Assembly (NCBI GenBank): GCA_945905735.1
Contig: CAMDQC010000045.1
Span: 1-32,892 of the forward strand
Direction: 5' to 3'
Length of the DNA stretch: 32,892 nucleotides
DNA from: Prosthecobacter debontii
GTDB lineage: Bacteria; Verrucomicrobiota; Verrucomicrobiia; Chthoniobacterales; Chthoniobacteraceae
Positions 1 through 8,168 of this stretch are shown here, piece by piece (position 1 is the stretch's first letter; every line of letters begins with the position of its first letter). The position numbers and the translations under genes were made by a program. The notes beneath the pieces were generated by a model that was not told where the DNA came from, made no database searches, and worked only from the letters and a program-made list of their open reading frames with translations.

Positions 1-92
1 TCCGCAGTTGTCTCCGGCTTCTCCAGTTTTCATGTCTTTCTGTGGTCAGGTCTTTCACCTTCTTTCTTTGGTTATGTGCAGGCGCACTAGCT

Positions 93-112
93 CACGCGGC
101 CCCCCGCGTGAA
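93..112. other. GC-rich hairpin in the 5' flank of the protease gene
   Basis: Positions 93-100 and 105-112 are perfect 8-nt inverted repeats (TCACGCGG / CCGCGTGA) around a CCCC loop. No T-run follows, so it is a poor intrinsic terminator. It could be the end of an upstream transcript or an operator. The rest of 1-232 shows no gene I can support; the reading frame of the protease is open upstream of 233, but the residues there do not look like protein and precede a clear signal peptide. Confidence 0.35.
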
Positions 113-232
113 CCACATCACGCGAAGCGCACTCTTATTGGTAGCACGCCCCCATTCAAAGGACGCATCCACGCAGCAGACACGCCGCTTTCCCGTTGCC
201 GCGTCGGCACAGAACGTGTTCCCTCCGCGCGC

Positions 233-3200
233 ATGAAATCTCTTCCGGTCCTCTTTCTCGCTGTTGCGTCCGCTTTTTCCGCTCACGCGGATGAGACCCT
301 CGATGCTGGGCTGATGCGGATGCCCGCTGTCTCGGAAAAAAATATCGCCTTCGTCTATGCGGGCGACATCTGGGTCGCCCCGAAGGAAGGCGGGACGGCG
401 CAGCGGCTCTCCTCACCGCGTGGCGCGGAGTCTTGGCCGCGCTTTTCGCCGAGCGGGCGCGAAGTGGCGTTCTCGGGGAACTACGAGGGCAACGAGGATA
501 TTTACGTCATGCCCATCTCCGGCGGCGAGCCGCGCCGCGTGACGTATCATGGCGGGGCGGAGCGCATGATTGCTTGGTGGCCGGATGGGAAGTCGCTCCT
601 CTTCGCCTCGCACCGCGAGAGCTTCACCGAGCGCGTGGGGCAGTTTTTCAAAATTGACGCGCAAGGAGGAGAGGCCAAGCGCCTCGCGATTCCGTATGGG
701 GAGCTCGCGGCGATTTCGCCGGACGGCAAGACCGTCGCCTACACGATGACCGACACCGACCGCGCCTCGTGGAAGCGGTATCGCGGCGGCATGGCCCCGG
801 ATGTTTGGCTCTTCAATTTGGAAACGGGCACCGCCGAAAACGTCACCGCCAACGACGCCTGCGACTCCGCGCCGATGTGGGCCAGCGCGACGAAACTCTA
901 CTTCCTCTCCGACCGCGACGCCGCCAAACGCGCGAACCTTTGGTGCTACGACACCGCCGCGAAGACGCTCCGCCAAGTCACCACTTATAAAGACTACGAC
1001 GTGCGCTTCCCCAGCATCGGGCCAAAGGAGATCGTCTTCGAGAACGGCGGCGCCCTCGTCCTGCTCGACCTCGCCACCGAGAAGACCCGCGAGGTGAAAG
1101 TGGACGTCATCACCGACAAAGCCACGCTCCGCCCGCGCCTCGAAAACGTCAGCACTCGCGTGGCCAACGCCGCCATTTCCCCGCAGGGAAAGCGCGTGCT
1201 CTTTGAGGCTCGCGGCGACATCTTCTCGGCCCCGGCGGAGAACGGCGTCATCCGCAACATCACCGAGACGCAGGGCATCGCCGAGCGTTACCCCGCGTGG
1301 TCGCCGGATGGAAAATGGATCGCGTATTTCTCCGACCGCAGCGGCGAATACGAACTCACCCTCCTCCCCGCAGACGGCAAGGGCGCAGAGAAGCAACTCA
1401 CCACGATGGGCCCCGGCTGGCGCTACCAGCCGTATTGGTCGCCCGACTCCAAGAAGCTCGTGTTCATCGACAGCGCCATGAAGATTTGGCTCCACGACAC
1501 CGACGCGCAAACGACCACGCAAGTCGCCCAGCAAAAATGGATGTATCACGGCGACCTCGACCGCTTCCGCGTGAGCTGGAGCAGCGACAGCCGCTGGGTC
1601 GCCTACTCTGGCGACACCACAGCGCAGCAGTCCACCATCGTCCTCTACGACGTAAAAGCGAAGAAAGCCAACGTGGTGACGAGCGCCTTCTACGACGACG
1701 ACCTCCCCGTCTTCGACCCCGCCGGCAACTACCTCTTTTACCGCAGCAAGCGCACCTTCCAAGCGCACTACAGCGACTTCGACAACACCTGGGCCTACGT
1801 CAATTCACACAACATCATCTGCGTCCCCCTCCGCAAAGACATGCCCTCCCCGCTCGCGCCCAAGAACGACGAAGAACCCTTCAAGAAAGACGAGCCCAAG
1901 AAAGACGCACCAAAATCCACCGACCCAGAAAAGAAACCCGAAGAGCCGAAGAAAGTCGCCGCCGCCGAGGAAAAGAAGCCCGACGAGAAAAAGCCCGAGA
2001 CCCCCGTCGCCGCCGCAAAGCCCGAGGAGAAAAAGCCCGAATCCAAAGACCTCAAGATCGATCTCGATGGCTTCGAGGCCCGCGCCATCGTCCTCCCCGT
2101 CGGCAGCGGCAGCATCGACCAGCTTTCTGCGCTCCCCGGCAAAGTCCTCTTCCGCTGGCCACCGCGCAAAGGCGGAAGCGGACGCACCGCCCCCCTCAGC
2201 GTCTATGACCTCGACTCCCGCTCCGAGGGCCAAATCATCGACGACATCGGCGGCTACGAAATATCCGGCGACGGCAAAAAACTCCTCGTCGCACGCGGCG
2301 GCACATGGAGCATCACCGGCACCGGCGCAGGCGCAGGCGTCGGCAAAGGCATAAACGCCACCCTCGAAATGACCGTCGATCCCATCACCGAGTGGAAGCA
2401 AATGTTCGACGACGCATGGCGCATCGAGCGCGACTTCTTCTACGACCCACACCTCCACATGGTCGCATGGCAACAAATGCGCGAACGCTACGGCAAAATG
2501 ATCGCCAGTTGCGTCACCCGCCACGACGTCAACTACGTCCTCGGCGAACTCCTCGGCGAACTCAACAGCTCCCACGCCTACCGCAGCGGCGGCGACATCG
2601 ACGGCGGCCTCTCCCGCTCCGTCGGCTACCTCGGCTGCGACTACGAACTCAAAGACAGCGCCTACCGCATCAGCAAAATCCTCGACGTCGCCCCCTGGGA
2701 TACCGGCGTCCGCTCCCCCCTGCGCGGCCCCGGCATCACCATCAAAGAAGGCGACTACCTCCTCGCCGTCAACGGGCGCAAAATAGACCCCGCCCAAGAA
2801 CTCTACGCCGCATTCCAAGGCCTCGCCGACAAAGCCGTCATCCTCAGCATCAACGACAAGCCCACCCTCGACGGCGCAAAAGAAATCCTCATCCAAACCA
2901 TCGGCACCGAAGCCCCCCTCCGCCACTACGCATGGATCGAGCACAACCGCCACCGCGTCGAAGAAGCCACCGGCGGAAAAGTCGGCTACATCTACGTCAA
3001 AAACACCGGCATCGACGGCCAGACCGAACTCTACCGCCAATGGCGCGCACAAACCCACAAACAAGGCCTCATCATCGACGAACGCTGGAACGCCGGCGGC
3101 CAAATCCCCGACCGCTTCATCGAACTCCTCAACCGCCCCATCACCGCCCACTGGGGCGTCCGCGACGGCCAAGACTGGACCACCCCATTCGTCCCCGTCC

Positions 3201-3580
3201 CCCAAGCCAAAGTCATGCTCGCAAACCGCTGGAGCGGCTCCGGCGGCGACTGCTTCCCCTGGCTCTTCCAGCAAAAAAAACTCGGCCCCGTCATCGGCAC
3301 CCGCACCTGGGGCGGCCTCATCGGCATGACCGGCTGCCCCCCCCTCATCGACGGCGGCACCGTCACCGTCCCCACCTTCAGCATCTACGACAACGCCGGA
3401 AAATGGATCATCGAAGGCCACGGCGTCGATCCCGACATCGCCGTAATAGACGACCCCGCACTATTGGCAAAAGGCACCGACCCTCAGCTCGAACGCTCCA
3501 TCACCGAGATAAAAGCCATCCTAGAAAAAGCCCCCGTCGTTGCGCCGAAAAAGCCCACCTACCAAGACCGCACAAAATAG
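233..3580 (+). CDS. Tricorn-like S41 protease, secreted (1115 aa)
   Basis: Predicted exported tricorn-type serine protease, which in this family trims peptides to short oligopeptides. The ATG at 233 is chosen over the in-frame codon at 8 because it opens a clean signal peptide (MKSLPVLFLAVASAFSAHA). Residues about 20-540 are two sets of TolB/PD40-like beta-propeller blades (repeated SPDGK / WSPDSKKL units). A PDZ-like segment (KEGDYLLAVNGRKID) precedes a C-terminal S41 domain. Candidate catalytic residues are His781 (in NSSHAY), Ser1001 or Ser1003 (in WSGSGGD) and Glu1061 (EGHGVDPD); their spacing resembles the archaeal tricorn His/Ser/Glu set. Length is normal for the family. Residues about 549-604 are an unusual Lys/Glu/Pro linker between propeller and protease. 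The 3' neighbour is convergent. Family call is firm; substrate and activity are inferred. Confidence 0.93.
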   Translation: MKSLPVLFLAVASAFSAHADETLDAGLMRMPAVSEKNIAFVYAGDIWVAPKEGGTAQRLSSPRGAESWPRFSPSGREVAFSGNYEGNEDIYVMPISGGEPRRVTYHGGAERMIAWWPDGKSLLFASHRESFTERVGQFFKIDAQGGEAKRLAIPYGELAAISPDGKTVAYTMTDTDRASWKRYRGGMAPDVWLFNLETGTAENVTANDACDSAPMWASATKLYFLSDRDAAKRANLWCYDTAAKTLRQVTTYKDYDVRFPSIGPKEIVFENGGALVLLDLATEKTREVKVDVITDKATLRPRLENVSTRVANAAISPQGKRVLFEARGDIFSAPAENGVIRNITETQGIAERYPAWSPDGKWIAYFSDRSGEYELTLLPADGKGAEKQLTTMGPGWRYQPYWSPDSKKLVFIDSAMKIWLHDTDAQTTTQVAQQKWMYHGDLDRFRVSWSSDSRWVAYSGDTTAQQSTIVLYDVKAKKANVVTSAFYDDDLPVFDPAGNYLFYRSKRTFQAHYSDFDNTWAYVNSHNIICVPLRKDMPSPLAPKNDEEPFKKDEPKKDAPKSTDPEKKPEEPKKVAAAEEKKPDEKKPETPVAAAKPEEKKPESKDLKIDLDGFEARAIVLPVGSGSIDQLSALPGKVLFRWPPRKGGSGRTAPLSVYDLDSRSEGQIIDDIGGYEISGDGKKLLVARGGTWSITGTGAGAGVGKGINATLEMTVDPITEWKQMFDDAWRIERDFFYDPHLHMVAWQQMRERYGKMIASCVTRHDVNYVLGELLGELNSSHAYRSGGDIDGGLSRSVGYLGCDYELKDSAYRISKILDVAPWDTGVRSPLRGPGITIKEGDYLLAVNGRKIDPAQELYAAFQGLADKAVILSINDKPTLDGAKEILIQTIGTEAPLRHYAWIEHNRHRVEEATGGKVGYIYVKNTGIDGQTELYRQWRAQTHKQGLIIDERWNAGGQIPDRFIELLNRPITAHWGVRDGQDWTTPFVPVPQAKVMLANRWSGSGGDCFPWLFQQKKLGPVIGTRTWGGLIGMTGCPPLIDGGTVTVPTFSIYDNAGKWIIEGHGVDPDIAVIDDPALLAKGTDPQLERSITEIKAILEKAPVVAPKKPTYQDRTK

Positions 3581-3646
3581 CCCATTGCGGCCCAAGCATG
3601 ACTCACAAGTCTGAGCGCCAGGTGTGACCGCGTGGTGAAGTAGACG

Positions 3647-4915
3647 TTAGCGAAACTCCGCGCTCGTGAGGTATTTTAGCAAGTCGGCCTCCATGGCGGC
3701 GGCGGTGTCGAAGCCGTAGAGTTTGGCGAGGCTTTCGGGGTCGGGCATTTGGTGGGAGGTGCTGATGCGTTGGGCGAGTTTGTTGTAGGCGGAGAGGCGG
3801 GGGAGGGTGCTTTGCAGGTAGCGGGAGAAGCCGTAGGTGAGGGCGATTCCTTTTTCGTCTGCGGAGGCGGCTTCCATTGCGTAGAGGAGTTCGAGGGTGG
3901 GTTTTACGTCGCCTTTGCGGATGAGTTTTTTGAGTTCGCTGGCCCAGTTGCGACTGTCTTTGAAGCCGCCGGAGGTGTTCACGTCGTTGCCGGAGATGCT
4001 GCGGGAGCTGAGGAGGTTGGTCTCGGATTTTCCGGTGAGGCCGATTTCTTTGTAGTAGCTGTGGCCGGTGGAGACGGAGAACCAGCCTTTTGCGCCGAAG
4101 CTGGTGACGCCGCCTGCTTGGACGTCGAGGAGGTCGCCGGCGAGGCAGTGGACGAAGAAGGGCACCCATACGCCTTTGATGGCCTCGGTGCGTTTGCCGT
4201 CCGCGGAGGTTTTGCGGTAGCCGCGGAAGACGCGGGCGTGTTGGAGGAGGCCGTTGTCGCGGGCGATTTCTACGGGGAGCGTCATGGCTCCGGCGGCGCT
4301 TTTGGGCCAGGTGGCTCGGACGCGATTTGCGTTTTCGTCGCTGCCCGCTTTGGCGAGGAGTTCGGCGTACCAGGCACCGATGGCGTCGTAGGTGGTGTCG
4401 TCGGGGGCGATGAAGATGCCCATTTTATCGGTGCGGAACTTCTGCATGAAGGTGGCGTGGAAGCAGGCGGCGTCCACCCACATGCGCTCGGCGAGTTCGC
4501 CCATGTCGTCGGCAGCGGCACCTTTCATGTGCATGATTTTGAAGTGGGCGGTTTCGAGGATGTCGAAGGTGGCGGCGGGGATGGCGAGGGTGCCGGCTTT
4601 TTTGAAGGTCTTTTGGTCCACTTTGGCGAGCTTGGCGGGGACGGGAAGCGCGATGGCTTGTGTGGTGGCGAAGCCGGCTTTTGCGTCGGGGGCGAATTCT
4701 TTGACGTAGTCGTTGTCGCCGATGCTGAGCCATGTTTTGTCGAGCTGCACTTGGCGCGAGTCTTTGTCGAGGATGACGACGGCGTTGCCGACGGTTTTGA
4801 CGAGTGTGCCTTCGATGGTGCGGCCATCCATGACGACCCACGTGCGTGGTTCCAGCGCGTGTGCGGTGCTGAGAATGGTGACGAGTGCGAGTAACAGTCC
4901 GGGAGCTTTTTTCAT
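3647..4915 (-). CDS. Secreted SHD1-like protein with a gluzincin-like fold but no HExxH (422 aa)
   Basis: Function unknown. The start at 4915 gives a typical signal peptide (MKKAPGLLLALVTILSTAHA), whereas the frame upstream to 5497 is antisense to the next gene and lacks protein-like sequence. Residues about 22-72 resemble an SLA1 homology domain 1, with the RTWVVMDGRTIEG opening and a closing LSIGDNDYV; such domains are common in secreted PVC-bacterial proteins. The remainder (TAHFKIMHMKG, then a long alpha-rich part) resembles peptidase-MA/DUF1570-type proteins, but where a HExxH zinc motif would be expected the sequence reads FVHCLAGDLL, so a metalloprotease activity is doubtful. It is divergent from the retropepsin gene, with 102 nt between start codons, and that neighbour also carries SHD1-like segments. 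The gene call is strong; the fold assignment is weak. Confidence 0.85.
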   Translation of the reverse strand: MKKAPGLLLALVTILSTAHALEPRTWVVMDGRTIEGTLVKTVGNAVVILDKDSRQVQLDKTWLSIGDNDYVKEFAPDAKAGFATTQAIALPVPAKLAKVDQKTFKKAGTLAIPAATFDILETAHFKIMHMKGAAADDMGELAERMWVDAACFHATFMQKFRTDKMGIFIAPDDTTYDAIGAWYAELLAKAGSDENANRVRATWPKSAAGAMTLPVEIARDNGLLQHARVFRGYRKTSADGKRTEAIKGVWVPFFVHCLAGDLLDVQAGGVTSFGAKGWFSVSTGHSYYKEIGLTGKSETNLLSSRSISGNDVNTSGGFKDSRNWASELKKLIRKGDVKPTLELLYAMEAASADEKGIALTYGFSRYLQSTLPRLSAYNKLAQRISTSHQMPDPESLAKLYGFDTAAAMEADLLKYLTSAEFR

Positions 4916-4972
4916 AAGTGGGCGGAGTAAATGACTGCGCCCGGCGGCTGTCCAACATTTTTCCCCGAGTGC

Positions 4973-5001
4973 TTGCACACGCTGCGGCGCGTCACTACAC
5001 G
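4973..5001 (+). promoter_or_regulatory. Candidate sigma-70 promoter of the retropepsin gene
   Basis: TTGCAC (4973-4978) and TACACG (4996-5001) are separated by 17 nt. The expected transcript start is near 5008, only about 10 nt before the ATG at 5018. Judged by eye. Confidence 0.45.
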
Positions 5002-5017
5002 GTTCGCCATCTAAACT

Positions 5018-6490
5018 ATGAAACTCCAGGCCACTATTCTCGCAGCGCTCGCGTTCGGCGCATTCACCATCACTCCAGCCGAGGCGCAGCAGGCGGCGGC
5101 ATTTCGCAGATTCCAGACGCGCGATGGGAAGACGTTTTATGCTGCGGTGACGGCGAAGACGGATGCGGGCGTCTCGCTGCGGCTGCAAAACGGGCAGCCC
5201 GCGAATTTGCTCATCCGCGAACTCAGCCTGCCGGACCAGCAGTTCGTGCGGAAGTGGACGAAGTTTAAGGACGAGCTGCTGAACAACGTCGCCTTTGCGA
5301 AGCTCACGGTGAAAGAGCTGCTGGAGCTTCGCGGCTACCAGTCGTTCGAGTTTGAGATTCAGGGGAACCACATTTTCGTGGACGGCGAGATGAACGGCAA
5401 GAAGCTGAAAATGATGGTGGATACGGGCGCGCAAACGTCGCTCATCCATCTCGAAGCCGCCAAGACTGCGGGGCTCGAAATCGGGCCGATGGACCAAGAA
5501 ATCTTCGGCGTGGGTGGCAAGGCGATGGCGGCGGTGAGCAAGTTCACCCAGCTAAAGCTCGGCGACGCCATCATCGAAAACCGCCGCGTCCTCGCCACCG
5601 ACATGAGTCGCGTGGGCGGCGGGCAGCAGTTCGACGCAATCTTCGGCGCAGACTACCTCCGCGAGCTGGATGCCGTCATCAGCTACCGCGAAGGCCGCAT
5701 GTTTTTGAAGCCCGAGAACGTCAAGTCCGCCGTGGTGAAACCTGCGGGCCCGGTGCCCAACCCGGCGATGGCCGAGTTCAAACGATGGACCACTTCGGAC
5801 AACAAACAGTTCGTCGCCGCGCTGCACGACAAGAACGAGACGCAGGCTTTTTTCCGCCTGCAAAATGGGCAAGTCTCCCCGCTCGCCATAGACCGTCTCG
5901 CCGACGCCGACAAAGATGTCGTCGCCAAGTGGGATAAGCTCCGCGACCAGCTCTCCAAGAATCCCGAATGGCGCACGCTGACTACTAAAGAGCTGCTCGA
6001 ACTCCGCAGCTACCAGTCCTTTGAATACCGGCTCGACGGCAACCACATCCTCGTGGACGGCATGGTGAACACGCTGAAAGCCACCTTCCTCATCGATACC
6101 GGCGCGCACGGCGGCGTCTTCCACATCCCCTTTGCGAAAAGCGCGGGAATCGAGATCGGCCCGATGAACCGCGTCATCTCAGGCATCGGCGGCGACGCCC
6201 CAGCCGCAGACGCCAAAGTGGCGATGATGAAGATGGGCGACGCCGTAATCACGAACCGCGTCCTCATGGCCGCCGACTTGGAAAAAGACCGCCCATCCTA
6301 CGGCGGCAAGAGCAACCACGATGCGATCTTCGGGGCCGATTTCCTCCGGCAGCTCGACGGCGTCATCAACTACAAAGAAGGCCGCATTTTCCTAAAGCCC
6401 GACCAATCCGACAAACCCGACGAAGCGCCGAAAGAGGCCAAGCCCGCCGAGGTAAAGCCCGCTGATGTAAAGCCTGCGCCTGCGAAGTAG
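5018..6490 (+). CDS. Secreted tandem retropepsin-like aspartic protease (490 aa)
   Basis: A signal peptide (residues 1-23, ending AEA) is followed by two copies of one unit about 225 residues long. Each has an SHD1-like segment (about 29-80 and 254-305), a short KELLELR.YQSFE linker (about 99-111 and 324-336), and a retropepsin-like domain with the catalytic DTGA at 135-138 and 360-363 and a closing DAIFGADYLR / DAIFGADFLR. Both catalytic aspartates are present. Retropepsins act as dimers, so the two domains could form an intramolecular pair like pepsin; that is inference. The tail (about 462-490) is a Lys/Pro/Ala-rich low-complexity segment. It shares a 102-nt divergent promoter region with the other SHD1 protein. 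The substrate cannot be told from the sequence. Confidence 0.9.
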   Translation: MKLQATILAALAFGAFTITPAEAQQAAAFRRFQTRDGKTFYAAVTAKTDAGVSLRLQNGQPANLLIRELSLPDQQFVRKWTKFKDELLNNVAFAKLTVKELLELRGYQSFEFEIQGNHIFVDGEMNGKKLKMMVDTGAQTSLIHLEAAKTAGLEIGPMDQEIFGVGGKAMAAVSKFTQLKLGDAIIENRRVLATDMSRVGGGQQFDAIFGADYLRELDAVISYREGRMFLKPENVKSAVVKPAGPVPNPAMAEFKRWTTSDNKQFVAALHDKNETQAFFRLQNGQVSPLAIDRLADADKDVVAKWDKLRDQLSKNPEWRTLTTKELLELRSYQSFEYRLDGNHILVDGMVNTLKATFLIDTGAHGGVFHIPFAKSAGIEIGPMNRVISGIGGDAPAADAKVAMMKMGDAVITNRVLMAADLEKDRPSYGGKSNHDAIFGADFLRQLDGVINYKEGRIFLKPDQSDKPDEAPKEAKPAEVKPADVKPAPAK

Positions 6491-6493
6491 ATT

Positions 6494-6554
6494 CTACCCG
6501 AAATGTTCCACCCGCAGCAACCGCGGCTCGCCGATGACGCATTCTAGGGCGTGG
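6494..6554 (-). pseudogene. Displaced 3'-end fragment of a hom gene (19 codons plus stop)
   Basis: On the minus strand this stretch reads HALECVIGEPRLLRVEHFG and a stop, matching the last residues of the intact homoserine dehydrogenase at 8108-9400 with one change (Asn to His). Over 61 nt there are 8 differences from 8108-8168; seven are synonymous. The match stops at 6554. It begins 3 nt after the stop of the convergent retropepsin gene. It is in direct orientation to the intact copy, and the Fic gene lies between the two. Confidence 0.85.
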
Positions 6555-6630
6555 GCGTGGAAGCAAACTATCAGCCTGACACCACCCCGCACAGCCACCG
6601 TGAAAAGGTCGGGCGCTTCGCGCTAACATC

Positions 6631-7953
6631 CTACGTCTTTGCAAGTCGCTCCCGTAAGTTTTTCGGCGCGATGAACGAATGTGCTTTTCCTACCTTTCGA
6701 TGTTCCAGCAGGCCGAGATCTGCAAGTGAGAGCAGGTCGTTTCGTGCTGTGTCGTATGCGGTGTTGTGACTCATTTGGTGACCTCCGACGCTGTATGGGT
6801 AGCCGGGGTTCTTTATCGCGTGGGCGAGGATTGCCAGTTGCCGGTGATTGAGTCCGGAAAACTGGTGAAGCAGATGAGTGCAAGCCGCGACTTCTTCCGA
6901 TTTCTTCGCAACATAGTCATGCAACTCCGCTAACGACTGCCGAATCACTTCTACCTGATGAATGATGAAATACGTAAGGTCGTTTCCGTCGGTTTCGGTA
7001 TGGAGAAACGCCAAGCCATACTTCGTTGGTGACTTACGCAAGAATTGCGAAATCGAAACGAACTCGAAAAGCCAATAGCCCTGCCGGAGCATCTGCCAGT
7101 AAAACAAAGCGCGAGCCGTCCGCCCGTTGCCGTCGGCGAATGGGTGATCATATGCCAGCCAAAAATGCAGGATGATTCCCCGGACTACTGGGTGCATAAA
7201 ATCCGCAGGCGTCTCTCCGTTTGCAAACGCGCACATCGCTGCGATCCGCCCATCGAGTTCGCTTGCAGGCGGCGGAATGTGGAACACGGTGCCCTCCATG
7301 TCGGATACATCAATACTCTCATCATCGCGTCGGAATCGCCCAGCTCCGTCCGGCACGTCCAATGCGTCCTCGGAAAGTTGGCGGTGGATTTCGAGTAGGA
7401 GTTCCGGTGTCAATTTATGGTCCTTCCACTCAATAATCCGCTTCATTGTCAGGAAATTATTCAGGATCATCCGCTCGCTCTTGTCTCTTGGCGGGCGCCC
7501 GTCTGCCAGCATCCGTTTTGCCGCTTCTCTCGTCGTTGCCGCACCTTCTAACTGACTTGAGGAAATGGCTTCCTCCATCAAAGAGCGCACGAGGTACCGA
7601 TCACGTTCGGCGGCGTTGGTTACTTGCGTGGACACTCCGAGCATGGTCCCGCCTTCGCGGTCGATTCGGTGAATCAACTCCAGCAAAACGTCAGGCAGAC
7701 CGTAGGCAAAAGGTTTGCCCTGCTTGTCCTTCAGCACGGCGAGGTGTTTCTGGCTATTGATTCTTTTGAGCTTCAGCGCCAACCACCACGTTTCTCGGCT
7801 CCAATCGTTTGGGGCCTTTCGATACTTGAGTTCATCCCAATGGAGATACCGGTTCAAGTCTTGCGCAACACCGGCAAAAAGCTCCGGCATTCTTTCGAAG
7901 TCTTGTTTCGCAAGGAGGTCTCGCAGCGATGGCGGTGTCTCAGGAATTTTCAT
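6631..7953 (-). CDS. Fic family protein with inhibitory motif and C-terminal winged helix (440 aa)
   Basis: Fic proteins usually transfer AMP from ATP to hydroxyl side chains of target proteins. The canonical active-site motif HPFADGNGRTAR is at 270-281. SSSQLEG at 131-137 fits the [S/T]xxxE[G/N] autoinhibitory motif, placed before the Fic core as in class II Fic proteins, so the enzyme is probably held inactive until Glu136 is displaced. An N-terminal Fic-associated region (1-110) precedes it. The last 90 residues (NHRQLAILAHAIKN, then a DLLSLADLGLLEHRKVGK wing) look like a winged-helix DNA-binding domain, suggesting autoregulation. No antitoxin-like small gene is adjacent. Lower G+C than its neighbours and flanking repeats suggest acquisition. 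An AAAGGTG lies almost against the ATG, too close for a normal ribosome site. Confidence 0.93.
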   Translation of the reverse strand: MKIPETPPSLRDLLAKQDFERMPELFAGVAQDLNRYLHWDELKYRKAPNDWSRETWWLALKLKRINSQKHLAVLKDKQGKPFAYGLPDVLLELIHRIDREGGTMLGVSTQVTNAAERDRYLVRSLMEEAISSSQLEGAATTREAAKRMLADGRPPRDKSERMILNNFLTMKRIIEWKDHKLTPELLLEIHRQLSEDALDVPDGAGRFRRDDESIDVSDMEGTVFHIPPPASELDGRIAAMCAFANGETPADFMHPVVRGIILHFWLAYDHPFADGNGRTARALFYWQMLRQGYWLFEFVSISQFLRKSPTKYGLAFLHTETDGNDLTYFIIHQVEVIRQSLAELHDYVAKKSEEVAACTHLLHQFSGLNHRQLAILAHAIKNPGYPYSVGGHQMSHNTAYDTARNDLLSLADLGLLEHRKVGKAHSFIAPKNLRERLAKT

Positions 7954-7996
7954 TCACCTTTGAGATTCCACACTTCCCGATCTGCCGCAACGCATT

Positions 7997-8034
7997 ATTA
8001 CCAATTTGGTGGATTTTGGTAATCAATTGGTAAT
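7997..8034. promoter_or_regulatory. AT-rich cluster of TTGGTAAT repeats upstream of the Fic gene
   Basis: The octamer TTGGTAAT occurs at 8016-8023 and 8027-8034 (11-nt period, about one helical turn), and its reverse complement ATTACCAA at 7997-8004. Around the last, ACCAA-T-TTGGT (8000-8010) is a perfect small inverted repeat. It lies 44-81 nt upstream of the Fic start, where an operator would be expected, and may be the target of the Fic protein's own winged helix. Confidence 0.5.
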
Positions 8035-8107
8035 AGAGGCAACCACAACCTGTGCGGTACGAATAGCCCTTCGACGCGATATGCAGTGGACCAAAGTCCA
8101 AAATCCG

Positions 8108-8168
8108 CTAACCGAAATTCTCCACCCTTAGCAGCCGTGGCTCGCCGATGACGCATTCGAGGGCGTGG
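8108..8168 (-). repeat. Direct repeat: genuine hom 3' end
   Basis: Matches 6494-6554 at 53 of 61 positions in the same orientation. This copy is part of the intact gene. See the cassette entry for interpretation. Confidence 0.85.

Larger units (their letters stand above)
6494..8107. mobile_element. Putative integrated Fic cassette flanked by hom 3'-end direct repeats
   Basis: The segment lies between two direct 61-bp repeats (6494-6554 and 8108-8168), one being the true end of hom and the other a stub. This arrangement is what integration at the 3' end of a gene leaves when the incoming DNA carries its own copy of that end. The only gene inside is the Fic gene, which looks less G+C-rich than its neighbours (6961-7020 has about 27 G or C in 60). 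No integrase or transposase is present, so the mechanism is unknown; homologous or illegitimate recombination with a related genome is equally possible. Confidence 0.5.

Noticed and set aside
413..1768. Long open frame on the minus strand inside the protease gene
   Set aside because: High-G+C shadow: no domain, composition skewed to Val/Gly/Glu/Arg, while the plus strand has a clear tricorn-like protein.
1805..3421. 538-codon minus-strand frame rich in Val, Asp, Gly and Ala
   Set aside because: Mirror of the protease gene's codon bias; no recognisable motif.
3749..4894. 381-codon plus-strand frame
   Set aside because: Antisense to the SHD1-like secreted protein, which has a signal peptide and a coherent domain.
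6366..6644. 92-codon minus-strand frame across the hom stub
   Set aside because: Out of frame with the hom-derived residues; crosses the end of the retropepsin gene and has no protein-like features.
8089..8100. GGAC-CAAA-GTCC hairpin after hom as a terminator
   Set aside because: Only a 4-bp stem and no T-run on the relevant strand.
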